Source of the DNA: an uncultured Clostridia bacterium
Lineage (GTDB): Bacteria > Bacillota > Clostridia > Saccharofermentanales > Saccharofermentanaceae
Assembly: GCA_946407705.1 (NCBI GenBank)
Contig: CAMJPC010000014.1
Location: 1-64,000 of the forward strand
Direction: 5' to 3'
DNA: 64,000 nucleotides
The notes beneath the pieces are model-generated. The model ran no database searches, was not told the DNA's origin, and saw only the letters and a list, made by a program, of their open reading frames with translations. Both the position numbers and the translations under genes were made by a program. Positions 52,059-60,506 of this stretch are shown in pieces; the first letter of the stretch is position 1; the number at the start of each line of letters is the position of its first letter.

Positions 52059-52600
52059 AGATACTTATCGTAAGTGACTCGCACCGCATGAACGGCAACC
52101 TCAAGATCGCGATAGACCGCGAGAAACCGGACATGCTCATCCATCTGGGCGACATCGAAGACGCCGAAAGAACAGTCGCCTTGTGGGCAGGCGCACCCAA
52201 GACTCCGTGCGTTTTCATCAAGGGCAACTGCGACAGATATTCTGGTTCGGGAGAATTAAGAGACCGTGCGGTCTTCCCGCTCAAAGGCCACAAGTTCTAC
52301 TGCTGCCACGGCCACAGGGAATACGTGAATTACGACCTCACCACGCTTTGCATCGAGGCGGCAACAGAGGAATGCGACATCGCTCTTTTCGGGCATACCC
52401 ACGCGCCGTACGACAGCTGGGGTGACGCCGTCAAAGACACAAATCACAACTATAAAGAGATCGATCCCTATGCCTCCGCGGGCATCCGCGTCCTGAACCC
52501 AGGCAGCATATCGCTCCCCAGAGGCGGCTCGCCCAGGACCTACATGGTGATGGAAATGAAAGATGACGGCAATTACACCGTCATCCTGAAAAATCTCTGA
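52055..52600 (+). CDS. YfcE-type metallophosphoesterase
   Basis: 181 residues. Calcineurin-like two-metal site: SDSH, LGDIED, KGNCDR, CHGHREY and FGHTHAP, then NPGSISLPRGG. It belongs to the YfcE/MJ0936 phosphodiesterase group; the natural substrate is unknown. ATGA overlap with the FkbM gene makes a two-gene operon. Confidence 0.92.
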   Translation: MKILIVSDSHRMNGNLKIAIDREKPDMLIHLGDIEDAERTVALWAGAPKTPCVFIKGNCDRYSGSGELRDRAVFPLKGHKFYCCHGHREYVNYDLTTLCIEAATEECDIALFGHTHAPYDSWGDAVKDTNHNYKEIDPYASAGIRVLNPGSISLPRGGSPRTYMVMEMKDDGNYTVILKNL

Positions 52601-52633
52601 TAATTGAAGTCCGCAGGTCATGCGGACAAAAAC

Positions 52634-53245
52634 TCATCCGCGCTTCTCGAAATACGACGCATCGTGATTGCACCACGGGCAGATGAAGTCTGCGGGAAGC
52701 TCTTCTCCTTCATAGACATAGCCGCATACGGTGCAGATCCATCCTGTTTTCGCGGGCGCGGAAGCGATAGCGGAAGATTCCTTGATGTTCTTCTGATAGA
52801 ACGCATAAGTTACCGATGGATCGTCGTTAAAGACCGCGCCGTCGGTGACGTCAGCGAGGAACAGCGTGTGCGTTCCGAGATCCGTCGATGAGACGACCTT
52901 GCACGAGAGGTAAGCGTTGCACTCATCCTTGATGTAGATTACGCCGTTGTCCGCGCGCATGTAATAGATCGGAAGCACCTTATCTGCTGTCCTTCCGCTC
53001 TGGAAACCCCAGTGCTTGTATGTCGCGAATTCGGACTTTTCGGTGAGCATCGAAATGTTGAACAGTCCGGTCTTCAGAATGATGTCGTGCGTGAAGTTAT
53101 TCTTGTTGACGCAGATCGTGATGCGGTTCGGCTCGGTCGTGACCTGGCATGCGGTGTTGATGATGCATCCGTTGTCCTTCTCCCCGTCCCTCGCCGTGAG
53201 GATGAAGAGTCCGTAGGTCAGGTTGTACATTGCTTTCTTGTCCAT
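52634..53245 (-). CDS. Flavin reductase-rubredoxin fusion (Hrb-like)
   Basis: 203 residues. The N-terminal 150 residues are a flavin-reductase-like FMN domain (YGLFILTARDG, GCIINTACQVTTEPNRI, HWGFQSGRTADK). The C-terminus is a rubredoxin iron site with CTVC...CPWC. The order matches the high-molecular-weight rubredoxin of acetogens, which reduces the A-type flavoprotein FprA during oxygen or NO detoxification; that partner is not in the window. AAGGAGGCCTGAC precedes the ATG. Confidence 0.88.
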   Translation of the reverse strand: MDKKAMYNLTYGLFILTARDGEKDNGCIINTACQVTTEPNRITICVNKNNFTHDIILKTGLFNISMLTEKSEFATYKHWGFQSGRTADKVLPIYYMRADNGVIYIKDECNAYLSCKVVSSTDLGTHTLFLADVTDGAVFNDDPSVTYAFYQKNIKESSAIASAPAKTGWICTVCGYVYEGEELPADFICPWCNHDASYFEKRG

Positions 53246-53256
53246 GTCAGGCCTCC

Positions 53257-53282
53257 TTGAATTGTGATCTGATTCAATTATA
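53257..53282 (-). promoter_or_regulatory. -10 box and inverted repeat of the rubredoxin fusion gene
   Basis: Minus-strand TATAAT at 53282-53277 is followed directly by the inverted repeat TTGAAT (53277-53272) ... ATTCAA (53262-53257), covering the expected transcript start. No good -35 is seen. The repeat may bind a redox regulator, but it does not match a consensus I can name. Confidence 0.4.
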
Positions 53283-53362
53283 GAATGCCCTGCGCGAAAA
53301 CAATATCCAAAGTCGGTGATTATGCGATATTTTCGTTTGAGATTTTTAGCCCCGGCCGCAGA

Positions 53363-54358
53363 TCAGGAAAGCGCCGCCTTCAGTTTTGCGAGATTGCTCG
53401 TCATTACGGCAAGGTAATCAACGTCTTTTCCGCATGACTGCATCGAGTCCAAAGCCTCGATATTTACACCAGCCTTGCCCGATGTCTCGATAACGGTTTT
53501 CGCGATCTTGCCGTCTGAATTCTCGATCGTGAGAACCGTCTTGCAGTCGAGCGATTTGACCTTGTCGGCAAGGAATTTCACCGTCTCGAAAGAAGCTTCC
53601 GTCTCAGCCGAGCATCCTACGAAAGCCGCGCTGTACTTGAGTTTGTAGTCTTCTGCAAGATATCTGAAAGGATACCTGTCGCATACCACCATCGTGTCGA
53701 GCCTTGCGCCCTTCACCATCTCGGCGTACTGCTTGTCGAGATCGGAAAGCTTTGCGGTATATGAATCGAGATTAGCCTTGAACTTGTCAGCGTCCTTCGT
53801 TGCCACGGATGCGACAGCTTCTTCGATCGCCTTGCAGGATCTGGAAGCGAGCCTCAGCGACATCCATACGTGTTCGTCGTACTCGGGGCCTTCCTCACCT
53901 TCGTGATGGTCGTTATGTTCATAATGTTCATCGTGATCATCGTGGTCGTGCTCGTCTTCGCCCTGCATGCCCTCAACGACTTCCTCTTCAACGACAGCAT
54001 CCTTGAGAACATCCATCAGGCAGACGACCTTCTGGTTCTTGTTCGCGGTCTCCTTGAGCGCGTCCCTGATCCAGCCGTCGGACTCGCCTCCGACATATAC
54101 CAGAACGTCCGCGTTCTTTATCTTTACAATGTCAGCAGCGGAAGGCTGGAACGAGTGGAGGTCAGTTCCGTTGCCTATGATGAGCGAAAGGTCACAGCTC
54201 TCCGTGCCTTCGGTTATGTGTTTGGTCCAGTCGTAGAGAGGCGCGGTCGCGCATACTACTTTGATACCTTTTGAATTGGTTTCCGTCTTCTGTGCGCAGC
54301 CTGCCATTGAGAAAACAAGTGCAAGTCCGGTCAGCGCTGCGAAAATTCTTTTAACCAT
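53363..54358 (-). CDS. Zinc-binding lipoprotein of an ABC transporter (ZnuA/AdcA type)
   Basis: 331 residues from the ATG at 54358; an ATG at 54370 adds four residues and is also possible. Signal peptide with lipobox SMAGC. Cluster A-I (TroA) fold with metal His in GNGTDLHSFQPSAAD, a His/Asp/Glu-rich loop (HDHDDHDEHYEHNDHH) typical of zinc carriers, and DEHVWMS. It should capture zinc outside the membrane. No permease or ATPase gene is next to it. It is controlled by the Zur-like box at 54387-54405. Confidence 0.9.
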   Translation of the reverse strand: MVKRIFAALTGLALVFSMAGCAQKTETNSKGIKVVCATAPLYDWTKHITEGTESCDLSLIIGNGTDLHSFQPSAADIVKIKNADVLVYVGGESDGWIRDALKETANKNQKVVCLMDVLKDAVVEEEVVEGMQGEDEHDHDDHDEHYEHNDHHEGEEGPEYDEHVWMSLRLASRSCKAIEEAVASVATKDADKFKANLDSYTAKLSDLDKQYAEMVKGARLDTMVVCDRYPFRYLAEDYKLKYSAAFVGCSAETEASFETVKFLADKVKSLDCKTVLTIENSDGKIAKTVIETSGKAGVNIEALDSMQSCGKDVDYLAVMTSNLAKLKAALS

Positions 54359-54386
54359 GTCTGTATCCATCCGTTTTCTATTTGAA

Positions 54387-54431
54387 ATTGAAAATCGTTT
54401 TCAATTTTAGCGGAATATCCGGATTTGTCAA
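54387..54431 (-). promoter_or_regulatory. Promoter with Fur/Zur-type operator
   Basis: Minus strand: TTGACA (54431-54426), 16-base spacer, TAAAAT (54409-54404). The palindrome ATTGAAAA-TCG-TTTTCAAT (54387-54405) begins at the -10 and covers the transcript start. Its core resembles Fur-family boxes, and with a zinc-binding lipoprotein behind it Zur is the likely repressor. Confidence 0.7.
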
Positions 54432-54475
54432 TAACGATTATCTGCCATCTGCGGATTTTATATTCTAAAACTAGA

Positions 54476-54484
54476 TGTTATACT
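54476..54484 (+). promoter_or_regulatory. Extended -10 promoter of the diguanylate cyclase
   Basis: TGTTATACT: TG one base before TATACT (54479-54484), no clear -35. The ATG at 54475 falls inside it, which supports the downstream start at 54529. Confidence 0.5.
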
Positions 54485-54528
54485 TTAAAGGGATATTGAT
54501 TCACACTTCACGGCCGGCGGTCCGTCCA

Positions 54529-56214
54529 ATGAATAAGACTTTTGTATATATCAATCTTGCAATAGTTTCTTTAGCCGCAGTCCTGTTGGGGCTTCTTTTT
54601 GTGTTCAGGATTCCCGACGGCAATGTCACTTCCGCCAATATCTCACTCAGCGACAACTGGCACTACAACGGCGGCGCGAGTCCCAATGTCAGGCAGGATG
54701 AGGCGGCCGATCCGGAGCATCCCGTTTTCGATTCCGTGAACACGATCTCCATGTACCGCAAAGTGGACTGGACGACCTTCAAGGGCGCCGATCTCTGCTT
54801 CTCCACATGCAACCTCTACTTCAAAGTCTACCTCGACGATAAGCTCATCTACGACTTCAAGCCCGCGCTCCTTCCGATCTACGGCGACTACTACGGCGAG
54901 TACATCCACGTCGTCAAAGTCCCTGATTTCGAGGGCATGCACACATTGACGATCGAGTATGATTCCCTGCTCAAGGGCGAATGGACAGCCTTCCGCGGCA
55001 TGCATTCCGAGAGCGGCGCGTCGTTCATAATGAGCATGCTCAACAAGAATTTCTGGAAGTTCATCTTAAGCTTCTCGGCATTCTTCCTCGGCGTAATGCT
55101 CGTCGTCTTGGGCTTTTTCCAGTCAAGGCGCCCCACGAAAATGGTTGAGACCGTCGCGCTCGGCTCCATGACAGTCATCCTCGCGCTGTACACTTTCTCG
55201 GGCACGCACATAATGTTCCTCGTCACGAACAACCCGGCGATAATGAGGCTTATCGAGCACTTCTGTCTCTCGCTGCTGCCCGCGCCCGCGATGATCTTTT
55301 TCGCTGCCATGACCGAGAACCTCAATTCCCATCTGGTCAAGATCATCCTCTGGCTCGTCTCAGGCAACTTCATCCTCTGCGTAGTCTGCCTGATCTTCAA
55401 CATCACGGACTTCCACAACCTGCTCATCCTCTCCCACGCGATCATAGCGATCGGCATCGGCTTCATGGTCTTCATGTTCGTGCGCGAAATGAAGCTCCAC
55501 AAAGAACTCGACCACCGCTACCGCTACATGATGATCGCCTTCGGGATCCTCTTCCTCACAGGCATAATCGACCTCATCCGCTACTATCTCCCGGGCATCG
55601 ATGACGACGCCGCAGCCGCCACCAGGATCGGCCTCACCGTCTTCTTCATCGTCCTCCTGGTCTACGAGACGACATCGCTCATCGAGACCAACCGCAGAAG
55701 CCTCGAGTCCGACATCCAGGCAAGGCTCGCCCGCGTCGACGGCCTCACCGGCCTGTCCAACCGCCTTGCATTCAACGAGTGCGAAGAGGTCCTCCAGAAC
55801 GGCGATTCCGGAAAATGCATCATCGTCCAGTTCGACGTCAACGACCTTAAGAAAGTCAACGACCAGCACGGCCACCTCGAAGGCGACCGCCGCATCCTCG
55901 CTGCCGCTGACGCGATCAAATCAACATTCGGAACATTCCCCGGCACCTGGTGCTTCAGGACCGGCGGCGACGAATTCATGGCCATCATGACAGGCCAGAA
56001 CATCGAGGCAGAATACGATGAGGCCCTCAAGTTATTCGAGCGCTACATCGAAGATTACAACGAGACCGAAAGGCCCGAGATCCCGCTCATGATCCCCTGC
56101 GGCATGGCAGTCTTCGACAGCAGCAACGGCGACAGCCTCGTCTCGACCGAGCGCCTCGCCGACGACCGTATGTACGAGCGCAAGATGGAACTTAAAGAGA
56201 AGGATTCAAATTGA
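54529..56214 (+). CDS. Membrane diguanylate cyclase (7TM sensor plus GGDEF)
   Basis: 561 residues from the ATG at 54529 (MNKTFVYINLAIVSL); the longer frame from 54475 overlaps the promoter. The order is an N-terminal membrane helix, an extracellular beta-rich sensor domain (about 30-165), seven or so membrane helices (about 175-385) as in 7TMR-DISM receptors, then a GGDEF domain (about 400-555) with VDGLTGLSNR, FDVNDLKKVND and an intact GGDEF. It should make c-di-GMP in response to an outside signal. No inhibitory RxxD site is obvious. Confidence 0.85.
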   Translation: MNKTFVYINLAIVSLAAVLLGLLFVFRIPDGNVTSANISLSDNWHYNGGASPNVRQDEAADPEHPVFDSVNTISMYRKVDWTTFKGADLCFSTCNLYFKVYLDDKLIYDFKPALLPIYGDYYGEYIHVVKVPDFEGMHTLTIEYDSLLKGEWTAFRGMHSESGASFIMSMLNKNFWKFILSFSAFFLGVMLVVLGFFQSRRPTKMVETVALGSMTVILALYTFSGTHIMFLVTNNPAIMRLIEHFCLSLLPAPAMIFFAAMTENLNSHLVKIILWLVSGNFILCVVCLIFNITDFHNLLILSHAIIAIGIGFMVFMFVREMKLHKELDHRYRYMMIAFGILFLTGIIDLIRYYLPGIDDDAAAATRIGLTVFFIVLLVYETTSLIETNRRSLESDIQARLARVDGLTGLSNRLAFNECEEVLQNGDSGKCIIVQFDVNDLKKVNDQHGHLEGDRRILAAADAIKSTFGTFPGTWCFRTGGDEFMAIMTGQNIEAEYDEALKLFERYIEDYNETERPEIPLMIPCGMAVFDSSNGDSLVSTERLADDRMYERKMELKEKDSN

Positions 56215-56275
56215 GTTCTTTGTAAAATCTTTGCTTTAAATAAACTACCGACAAGAATGAGGAAAAAGCCTGATA

Positions 56276-56962
56276 TCACTCAGACCTCAGCGCGGTGACG
56301 GGATCCTGCTTCGACGCGGTCTTCGACGGGATGATGCCGCCGATGAGAGTCAGGAGGACGCTCAGGAAAACAAGTGCGATGCCGGGCAGGACGGGCAGCG
56401 CGGCGCTGACGGCCTCGGTCTCGCCGATCTTGTGGATCAGGTAGTTTCCGGGGATCAGCAGGATAAGTGAAATGCCTACGCCGAGGAGGCCGGCGAGGAA
56501 GCCGGTGATGATGGTCTCGGCGTTGAAGACCTGGGCGACGTTTGCTTTGGATGCGCCCATGGCGCGGAGGATGCCGATCTCTTTCCGGCGTTCAAGAACG
56601 CTGATGTAGGTGATGACGCCGATCATGATAGATGAAACGACAAGTGAGATGGCGACGAAAGCGATGAGTACGTAAGAGATCGTGTTGATGATCTTTGTGA
56701 CCGACTTCATGAGGGCGCCGACGATGTCGGTGTATGTGATCGACTTGTCGTCTTCCTTGGCGTCTTCAGCAGCTTTGTTATAGTCTTCGATGATCTTGAC
56801 GATCTGATCCTTGCTCTCGAAATCCTTGGGGTAGATGGTAATCGAGCTTAAGTCGTCAGCAGCGCAGTAACCGAAGGCTGCGAGGTTGGCGTCGTAGGAG
56901 GTCTTGTTGCCGCCCATGAGCTCGGCCATGAAGGACTCCATCTGGGACTGGTCCATGTTCAT
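56276..56962 (-). pseudogene. C-terminal part of the MacB-like ABC exporter, separated by a frameshift
   Basis: 228 residues in the frame shown, but the same frame is open back to the T-run at 57048-57053 (reading VTSALKDTFSDFGSALIIDED before MNMDQSQ). It contains the end of the extracellular domain and the FtsX-type permease: three membrane helices, with VLERRKEIGILRAMGASK between the first two and SKTASKQDPVTALRSE at the end. It has no start site of its own. It is the missing end of the gene at 56988-59759; together they would be about 1160 residues. Confidence 0.8.
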
Positions 56963-56987
56963 CTTGAATGCGCCGGCGATCGCGTCT

Positions 56988-59759
56988 TCATCGATGATGA
57001 GGGCGCTGCCGAAATCGGAGAAGGTATCTTTGAGGGCGCTCGTGACGTTTTTTGCCGATCTGGGTGGCGACCTTTTTGAAGATCTTCTTCATGGCATTGC
57101 CGATCTGGCTGCCCATGGTCTTCGTGTAGGAATTGACGTTCTTGGAGACCTGCTTCATTATGCCGTCGGCGTTAACGGCTTTCATCGCGCCGTTGGTGAT
57201 GAGCTTGGAGCCTTCCTTGGAGGAGGCATATTTGGAGAAAGACTTGCCGAGGAGCGTGGGATCGGGCATGTTGTGCGCCTTGGCGTATTTCGTGTAGCCG
57301 TTCATCAGGGATTTTATGAAGGAGGTCATCTGCTTGTCGGTGATCTTGACATTGCCCAGGAGATCATCGGTTAATGCGTCCATCTGCTTGTTGATGACCT
57401 TCTTGCCTTCAGATGAATTCATGTACTGCTGCATGTGGCTCGTGAGGTTGTTTGCGGTGAGGTTCCAGCCCTGCTTTGCGGCGTAATCGGCGAAGCCGTC
57501 CATGATGGCGGATTCGACTTTTCTGGCTGTCTTTGCGGAGACGTTGCCTACGCTGTCCTGGATTATTTTCGTGAGCAGCTCGCGGATCAGGGCCTTGCCT
57601 TCGGACGAGTTCAGGTAGGTGTTGAACGCGTCAGGCATCTTGGCGTAATTGGTCTTCGGGTCCTTCGCGGCGTACGCGAGATAACCGTTCATTACATTGG
57701 TTATGAGCTTGCCCAGTTCATCGGTGTTGACGTCGAGCTTGATGTTCTTGAGGAGCTTGGAGATGTCTTTGGAGGACATTTTCGGCATGGCTTTTGTGAG
57801 TTCCTTCGAAAAGTCGATGCCTCCGAGATCCGTCAGCTTGTTCTTGTCGAACTTCAGCTTTTTCTCGTCAAACTTGAATGCATCCTTCATCTTGTCCTGG
57901 TCGACCGAGAACAGATCGCCCATGTCGAAATCATCGTTCTCCTCATCGAACCTGACGCCCGTGAGAACATTGACTTCGCGCTTACTCAGCTGCGCCTTTA
58001 CGACTGAGGCACTCTCGGATGCGGCCCTCAGCTCCTCGATGAGGTTCTTTCCGTAGTAGATGCCGGAATTCAGCATCTGGATGTCCTCGCCGTCCTTGGG
58101 CTGGACGATGCCGACGATCTTGAGGTTGCGCGCACTCTTGAGGACGCCGTTCATAAACTTGGAGTCATTGCGCATGTCTGAATAGATGTCGTGCGTGGAG
58201 TCGTACTTGTAGAAATCGAACGCGGGCACGACCTTGAAAGTCTTGTCCAGGAACGCGTCGTACGGCCAGGTGAAATTGCTCTGGTCGGACGTGACGGTCT
58301 TGCCGTTCGTGAAATCGTCGATCATGCGGTCGAGCTCTTTCCTGTCCCTGAGCCCGAAAACATAGATTATGTAGTCGCTGACACTGCCGTTGGAAGAAAG
58401 GACCAGGACGGCCTCGCTGGAATTTTCGGGCCATCTGCCGGCCTTGATGTCGTACTGGTTGATGTAGAGCTCATCCTTTTCGGGCAGCTCGAAAAACACG
58501 TTCATCGTGTACGCTGAACTGAACATCGAAGACGAGTTCATGCCCATGGATGAGAAATCCTCATTCGGGTTGACCTGCCTGTAATCGCCGGTCTTCTCGG
58601 TGTAGTCGAAGATCTGCGGCTGGATGGAATACTTGTACTCAATGCCGTTCGTGAGGTCATAGATCTCGGGCGTATTCGTGTCGAAATGCTCCCTGAGCGA
58701 GATCAGGTCATTGCTCTTGAACGTCGAAAGGATCTGCGACACGCTCGGGATCTCCGTGACAGTGCCCGGCTCCGCCGTTTTCCAGGAGTCGGTGTTGACC
58801 ATCATGAGCTGCATCAGCGACACGGACGAACTGTCGATCTGCAGCGGATACTGCGAGAGCGTTTTCTTCTCGGTATCGTCGATGTACTTGTTGACGCCGT
58901 TCGACAGCGACATGATCAGCGCGATTCCGATGATGCCGATCGAGCCTGCAAAGGCGACCAGAATGGTCCTGGTCTTTTTCGTGAGGAGATTGTTGAAGCT
59001 CAGCGCGAGCGAAGTGAAAAAGCTCATCGACGCTTTGCCCAGGCGCTTGTGCACCGGCGCCGCGAGTATTGAATCCTCGGGCTTATAAGGATCGGTGTCG
59101 TCGATGATCTTGCCGTCCTTTACCCTGACGATCCTCGTTGCGTATTCTTCAGCGAGCTCGGGGTTGTGCGTTACCATGACGACGAGTCTGTCTTTAGCGA
59201 CCTCTTTCAGAAGGTCCATGACCTGGACGCTGGTGTCTGAATCGAGAGCGCCCGTGGGCTCGTCTGCGAGAAGGATGTCAGGGTCGTTTACGAGTGCGCG
59301 GGCAATTGCGACACGCTGCATCTGGCCGCCTGACATCTGGTTGGGTTTCTTGTGCGCCTGCTCGCGGAGTCCGACCTTGTCGAGCGCGGCGAGGGCCTTT
59401 TCGCGCCTCTCCTTGCCGCCGACGCCTGAAATCGTGAGCGCAAGCTCAACGTTCGCCAGTACCGTCTGGTGCGGTATCAGGTTGTAGCTCTGGAAAACGA
59501 ATCCTATCGTGTGGTTTCTGTATGCGTCCCAGTCCCTGTCCCTGTACTTTTTCGTCGACACGCCGTTGATGATGAGGTCGCCCGAATCGTAACGGTCGAG
59601 GCCTCCGATTATGTTCAAAAGCGTGGTCTTTCCGGAACCCGACGGTCCGAGGATCGCTACGAATTCATTGTCGCGCAGATTAAGAGACACTCCGTCGAGC
59701 GCCTTCTGCACAAGAGTACCTGTTCTGTATTCCTTGCGTATGTCTTTGATCTGAAGCAT
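56988..59759 (-). CDS. MacB-like ABC exporter, ATPase and first permease part (frameshifted near its 3' end)
   Basis: 923 residues as it stands. ABC domain (1-235): Walker A GPSGSGKTT (38-46), signature SGGQ (143-146), Walker B ILLADEPTG. A first membrane helix (about 262-285) is followed by a very large extracellular domain that includes three related 75-residue helical units (about 57190-57715). The last 17 residues (KKRHERPQRYLL...) are out-of-frame, caused by six As in the coding strand at 57053-57048 where five would continue the protein. Likely a peptide or antibiotic exporter. GGAGACGGATA precedes the ATG; a TATAAT lies at 59809-59804. Confidence 0.85.
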   Translation of the reverse strand: MLQIKDIRKEYRTGTLVQKALDGVSLNLRDNEFVAILGPSGSGKTTLLNIIGGLDRYDSGDLIINGVSTKKYRDRDWDAYRNHTIGFVFQSYNLIPHQTVLANVELALTISGVGGKERREKALAALDKVGLREQAHKKPNQMSGGQMQRVAIARALVNDPDILLADEPTGALDSDTSVQVMDLLKEVAKDRLVVMVTHNPELAEEYATRIVRVKDGKIIDDTDPYKPEDSILAAPVHKRLGKASMSFFTSLALSFNNLLTKKTRTILVAFAGSIGIIGIALIMSLSNGVNKYIDDTEKKTLSQYPLQIDSSSVSLMQLMMVNTDSWKTAEPGTVTEIPSVSQILSTFKSNDLISLREHFDTNTPEIYDLTNGIEYKYSIQPQIFDYTEKTGDYRQVNPNEDFSSMGMNSSSMFSSAYTMNVFFELPEKDELYINQYDIKAGRWPENSSEAVLVLSSNGSVSDYIIYVFGLRDRKELDRMIDDFTNGKTVTSDQSNFTWPYDAFLDKTFKVVPAFDFYKYDSTHDIYSDMRNDSKFMNGVLKSARNLKIVGIVQPKDGEDIQMLNSGIYYGKNLIEELRAASESASVVKAQLSKREVNVLTGVRFDEENDDFDMGDLFSVDQDKMKDAFKFDEKKLKFDKNKLTDLGGIDFSKELTKAMPKMSSKDISKLLKNIKLDVNTDELGKLITNVMNGYLAYAAKDPKTNYAKMPDAFNTYLNSSEGKALIRELLTKIIQDSVGNVSAKTARKVESAIMDGFADYAAKQGWNLTANNLTSHMQQYMNSSEGKKVINKQMDALTDDLLGNVKITDKQMTSFIKSLMNGYTKYAKAHNMPDPTLLGKSFSKYASSKEGSKLITNGAMKAVNADGIMKQVSKNVNSYTKTMGSQIGNAMKKIFKKVATQIGKKRHERPQRYLLRFRQRPHHR

Positions 59760-59814
59760 TATCCGTCTCCGGAAGTTTCCTATATAGATCTATCCCGAAG
59801 ACAATTATACACGC

Positions 59815-59840
59815 GAAAAAAGGGATTTGTTTACGAATCC
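59815..59840 (-). terminator. Intrinsic terminator of the SseB/PIN-like operon
   Basis: Minus strand: GGATT (59840-59836) pairs with AATCC (59827-59823) around an eight-base loop, followed by a C and six Ts (59821-59816). It is the only terminator candidate between the PIN-like gene and the ABC exporter promoter. Confidence 0.55.
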
Positions 59841-59842
59841 TG

Positions 59843-60499
59843 TCAATTTTTCTGAGAATCTGTGCTTTTATTGATGGTCCTTGTATGGACACGGCGCACG
59901 GAAGGCTTCTTCCTTTCAGGCGCCTTCTCCTGCCCTGCCGCGGGCTTGGAATCAGGCTTTGCAGCCGGTTTCTTCACGGCCTCTGCCTCTGCTTTCGCCT
60001 CGCCCTTCTGTGCGGGCTTCTGTTCGCCCTTCGCCGCGCCCTTCTGTGCGGGCTTTCTTGCGGGCCTCCTGCGGGTGTTCTTCTGAGCCTTAGGTTCAGC
60101 GGACTTGGAGGCATCCTCGCCATTCTCCGCGTCCTTGATCGTGACTGCCCTGAAAACGTTGTTGATGCCGCGTTTCTTCATCTGCGTGATCGCGGGATCG
60201 TAGCCGTGGTCCGCGGAAATAATTACGAAACGGGGCGGCGTGGACATGCCCGCGCGCTTCATGCAGTCGACCATGAGGTTCGTGAGAAGCTGGAAATCCA
60301 GGGCGTTCTTGGTGCCCGTAACTACATCCTCGATTGCGACCGTCGCCTTGCAGGCCATCAGGGTCTTGATGTCGTTGAACTTCATCTGGTCAGACCCGCC
60401 CTTCGCGAAGATCTTCACGGTGTCACCTGAAGGCAGTGTCTCAATGCCCTTAAGTCCCGCGGTCTTCACGTTTTCGAAGTCGATGTAGTAGTAATTCAT
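59843..60499 (-). CDS. PIN/NYN-like protein with Lys/Ala/Pro-rich tail
   Basis: 218 residues from the ATG at 60499 (GAGGTGCGC upstream); a GTG two codons earlier is less likely. Residues 1-125 look like a PIN/NYN nuclease fold: MNYYYIDFENVKTAGLKGI (metal Asp), IEDVVTGTKNALDFQLLTNL (Asp) and VIISADHGYDP (Asp). The remaining 90 residues are a basic Lys/Ala/Pro/Gln-rich tail with repeated KPAQKG and GEAKAEA blocks, probably disordered and RNA-binding. It follows the SseB-domain gene by seven bases. Confidence 0.7.
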   Translation of the reverse strand: MNYYYIDFENVKTAGLKGIETLPSGDTVKIFAKGGSDQMKFNDIKTLMACKATVAIEDVVTGTKNALDFQLLTNLMVDCMKRAGMSTPPRFVIISADHGYDPAITQMKKRGINNVFRAVTIKDAENGEDASKSAEPKAQKNTRRRPARKPAQKGAAKGEQKPAQKGEAKAEAEAVKKPAAKPDSKPAAGQEKAPERKKPSVRRVHTRTINKSTDSQKN

Positions 60500-60506
60500 G
60501 CGCACC

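Noticed and set aside
54475..54528. Upstream ATG (54475) for the diguanylate cyclase
   Set aside because: It lies within the extended -10 promoter and adds residues without similarity; the hydrophobic N-terminus starts naturally at 54529.
57048..57053. Programmed -1 frameshift in the ABC exporter
   Set aside because: Joining the frames needs a +1 shift (or loss of one A), not -1, so the A-AAA-AAC pattern is in the wrong phase for a -1 slippery site.
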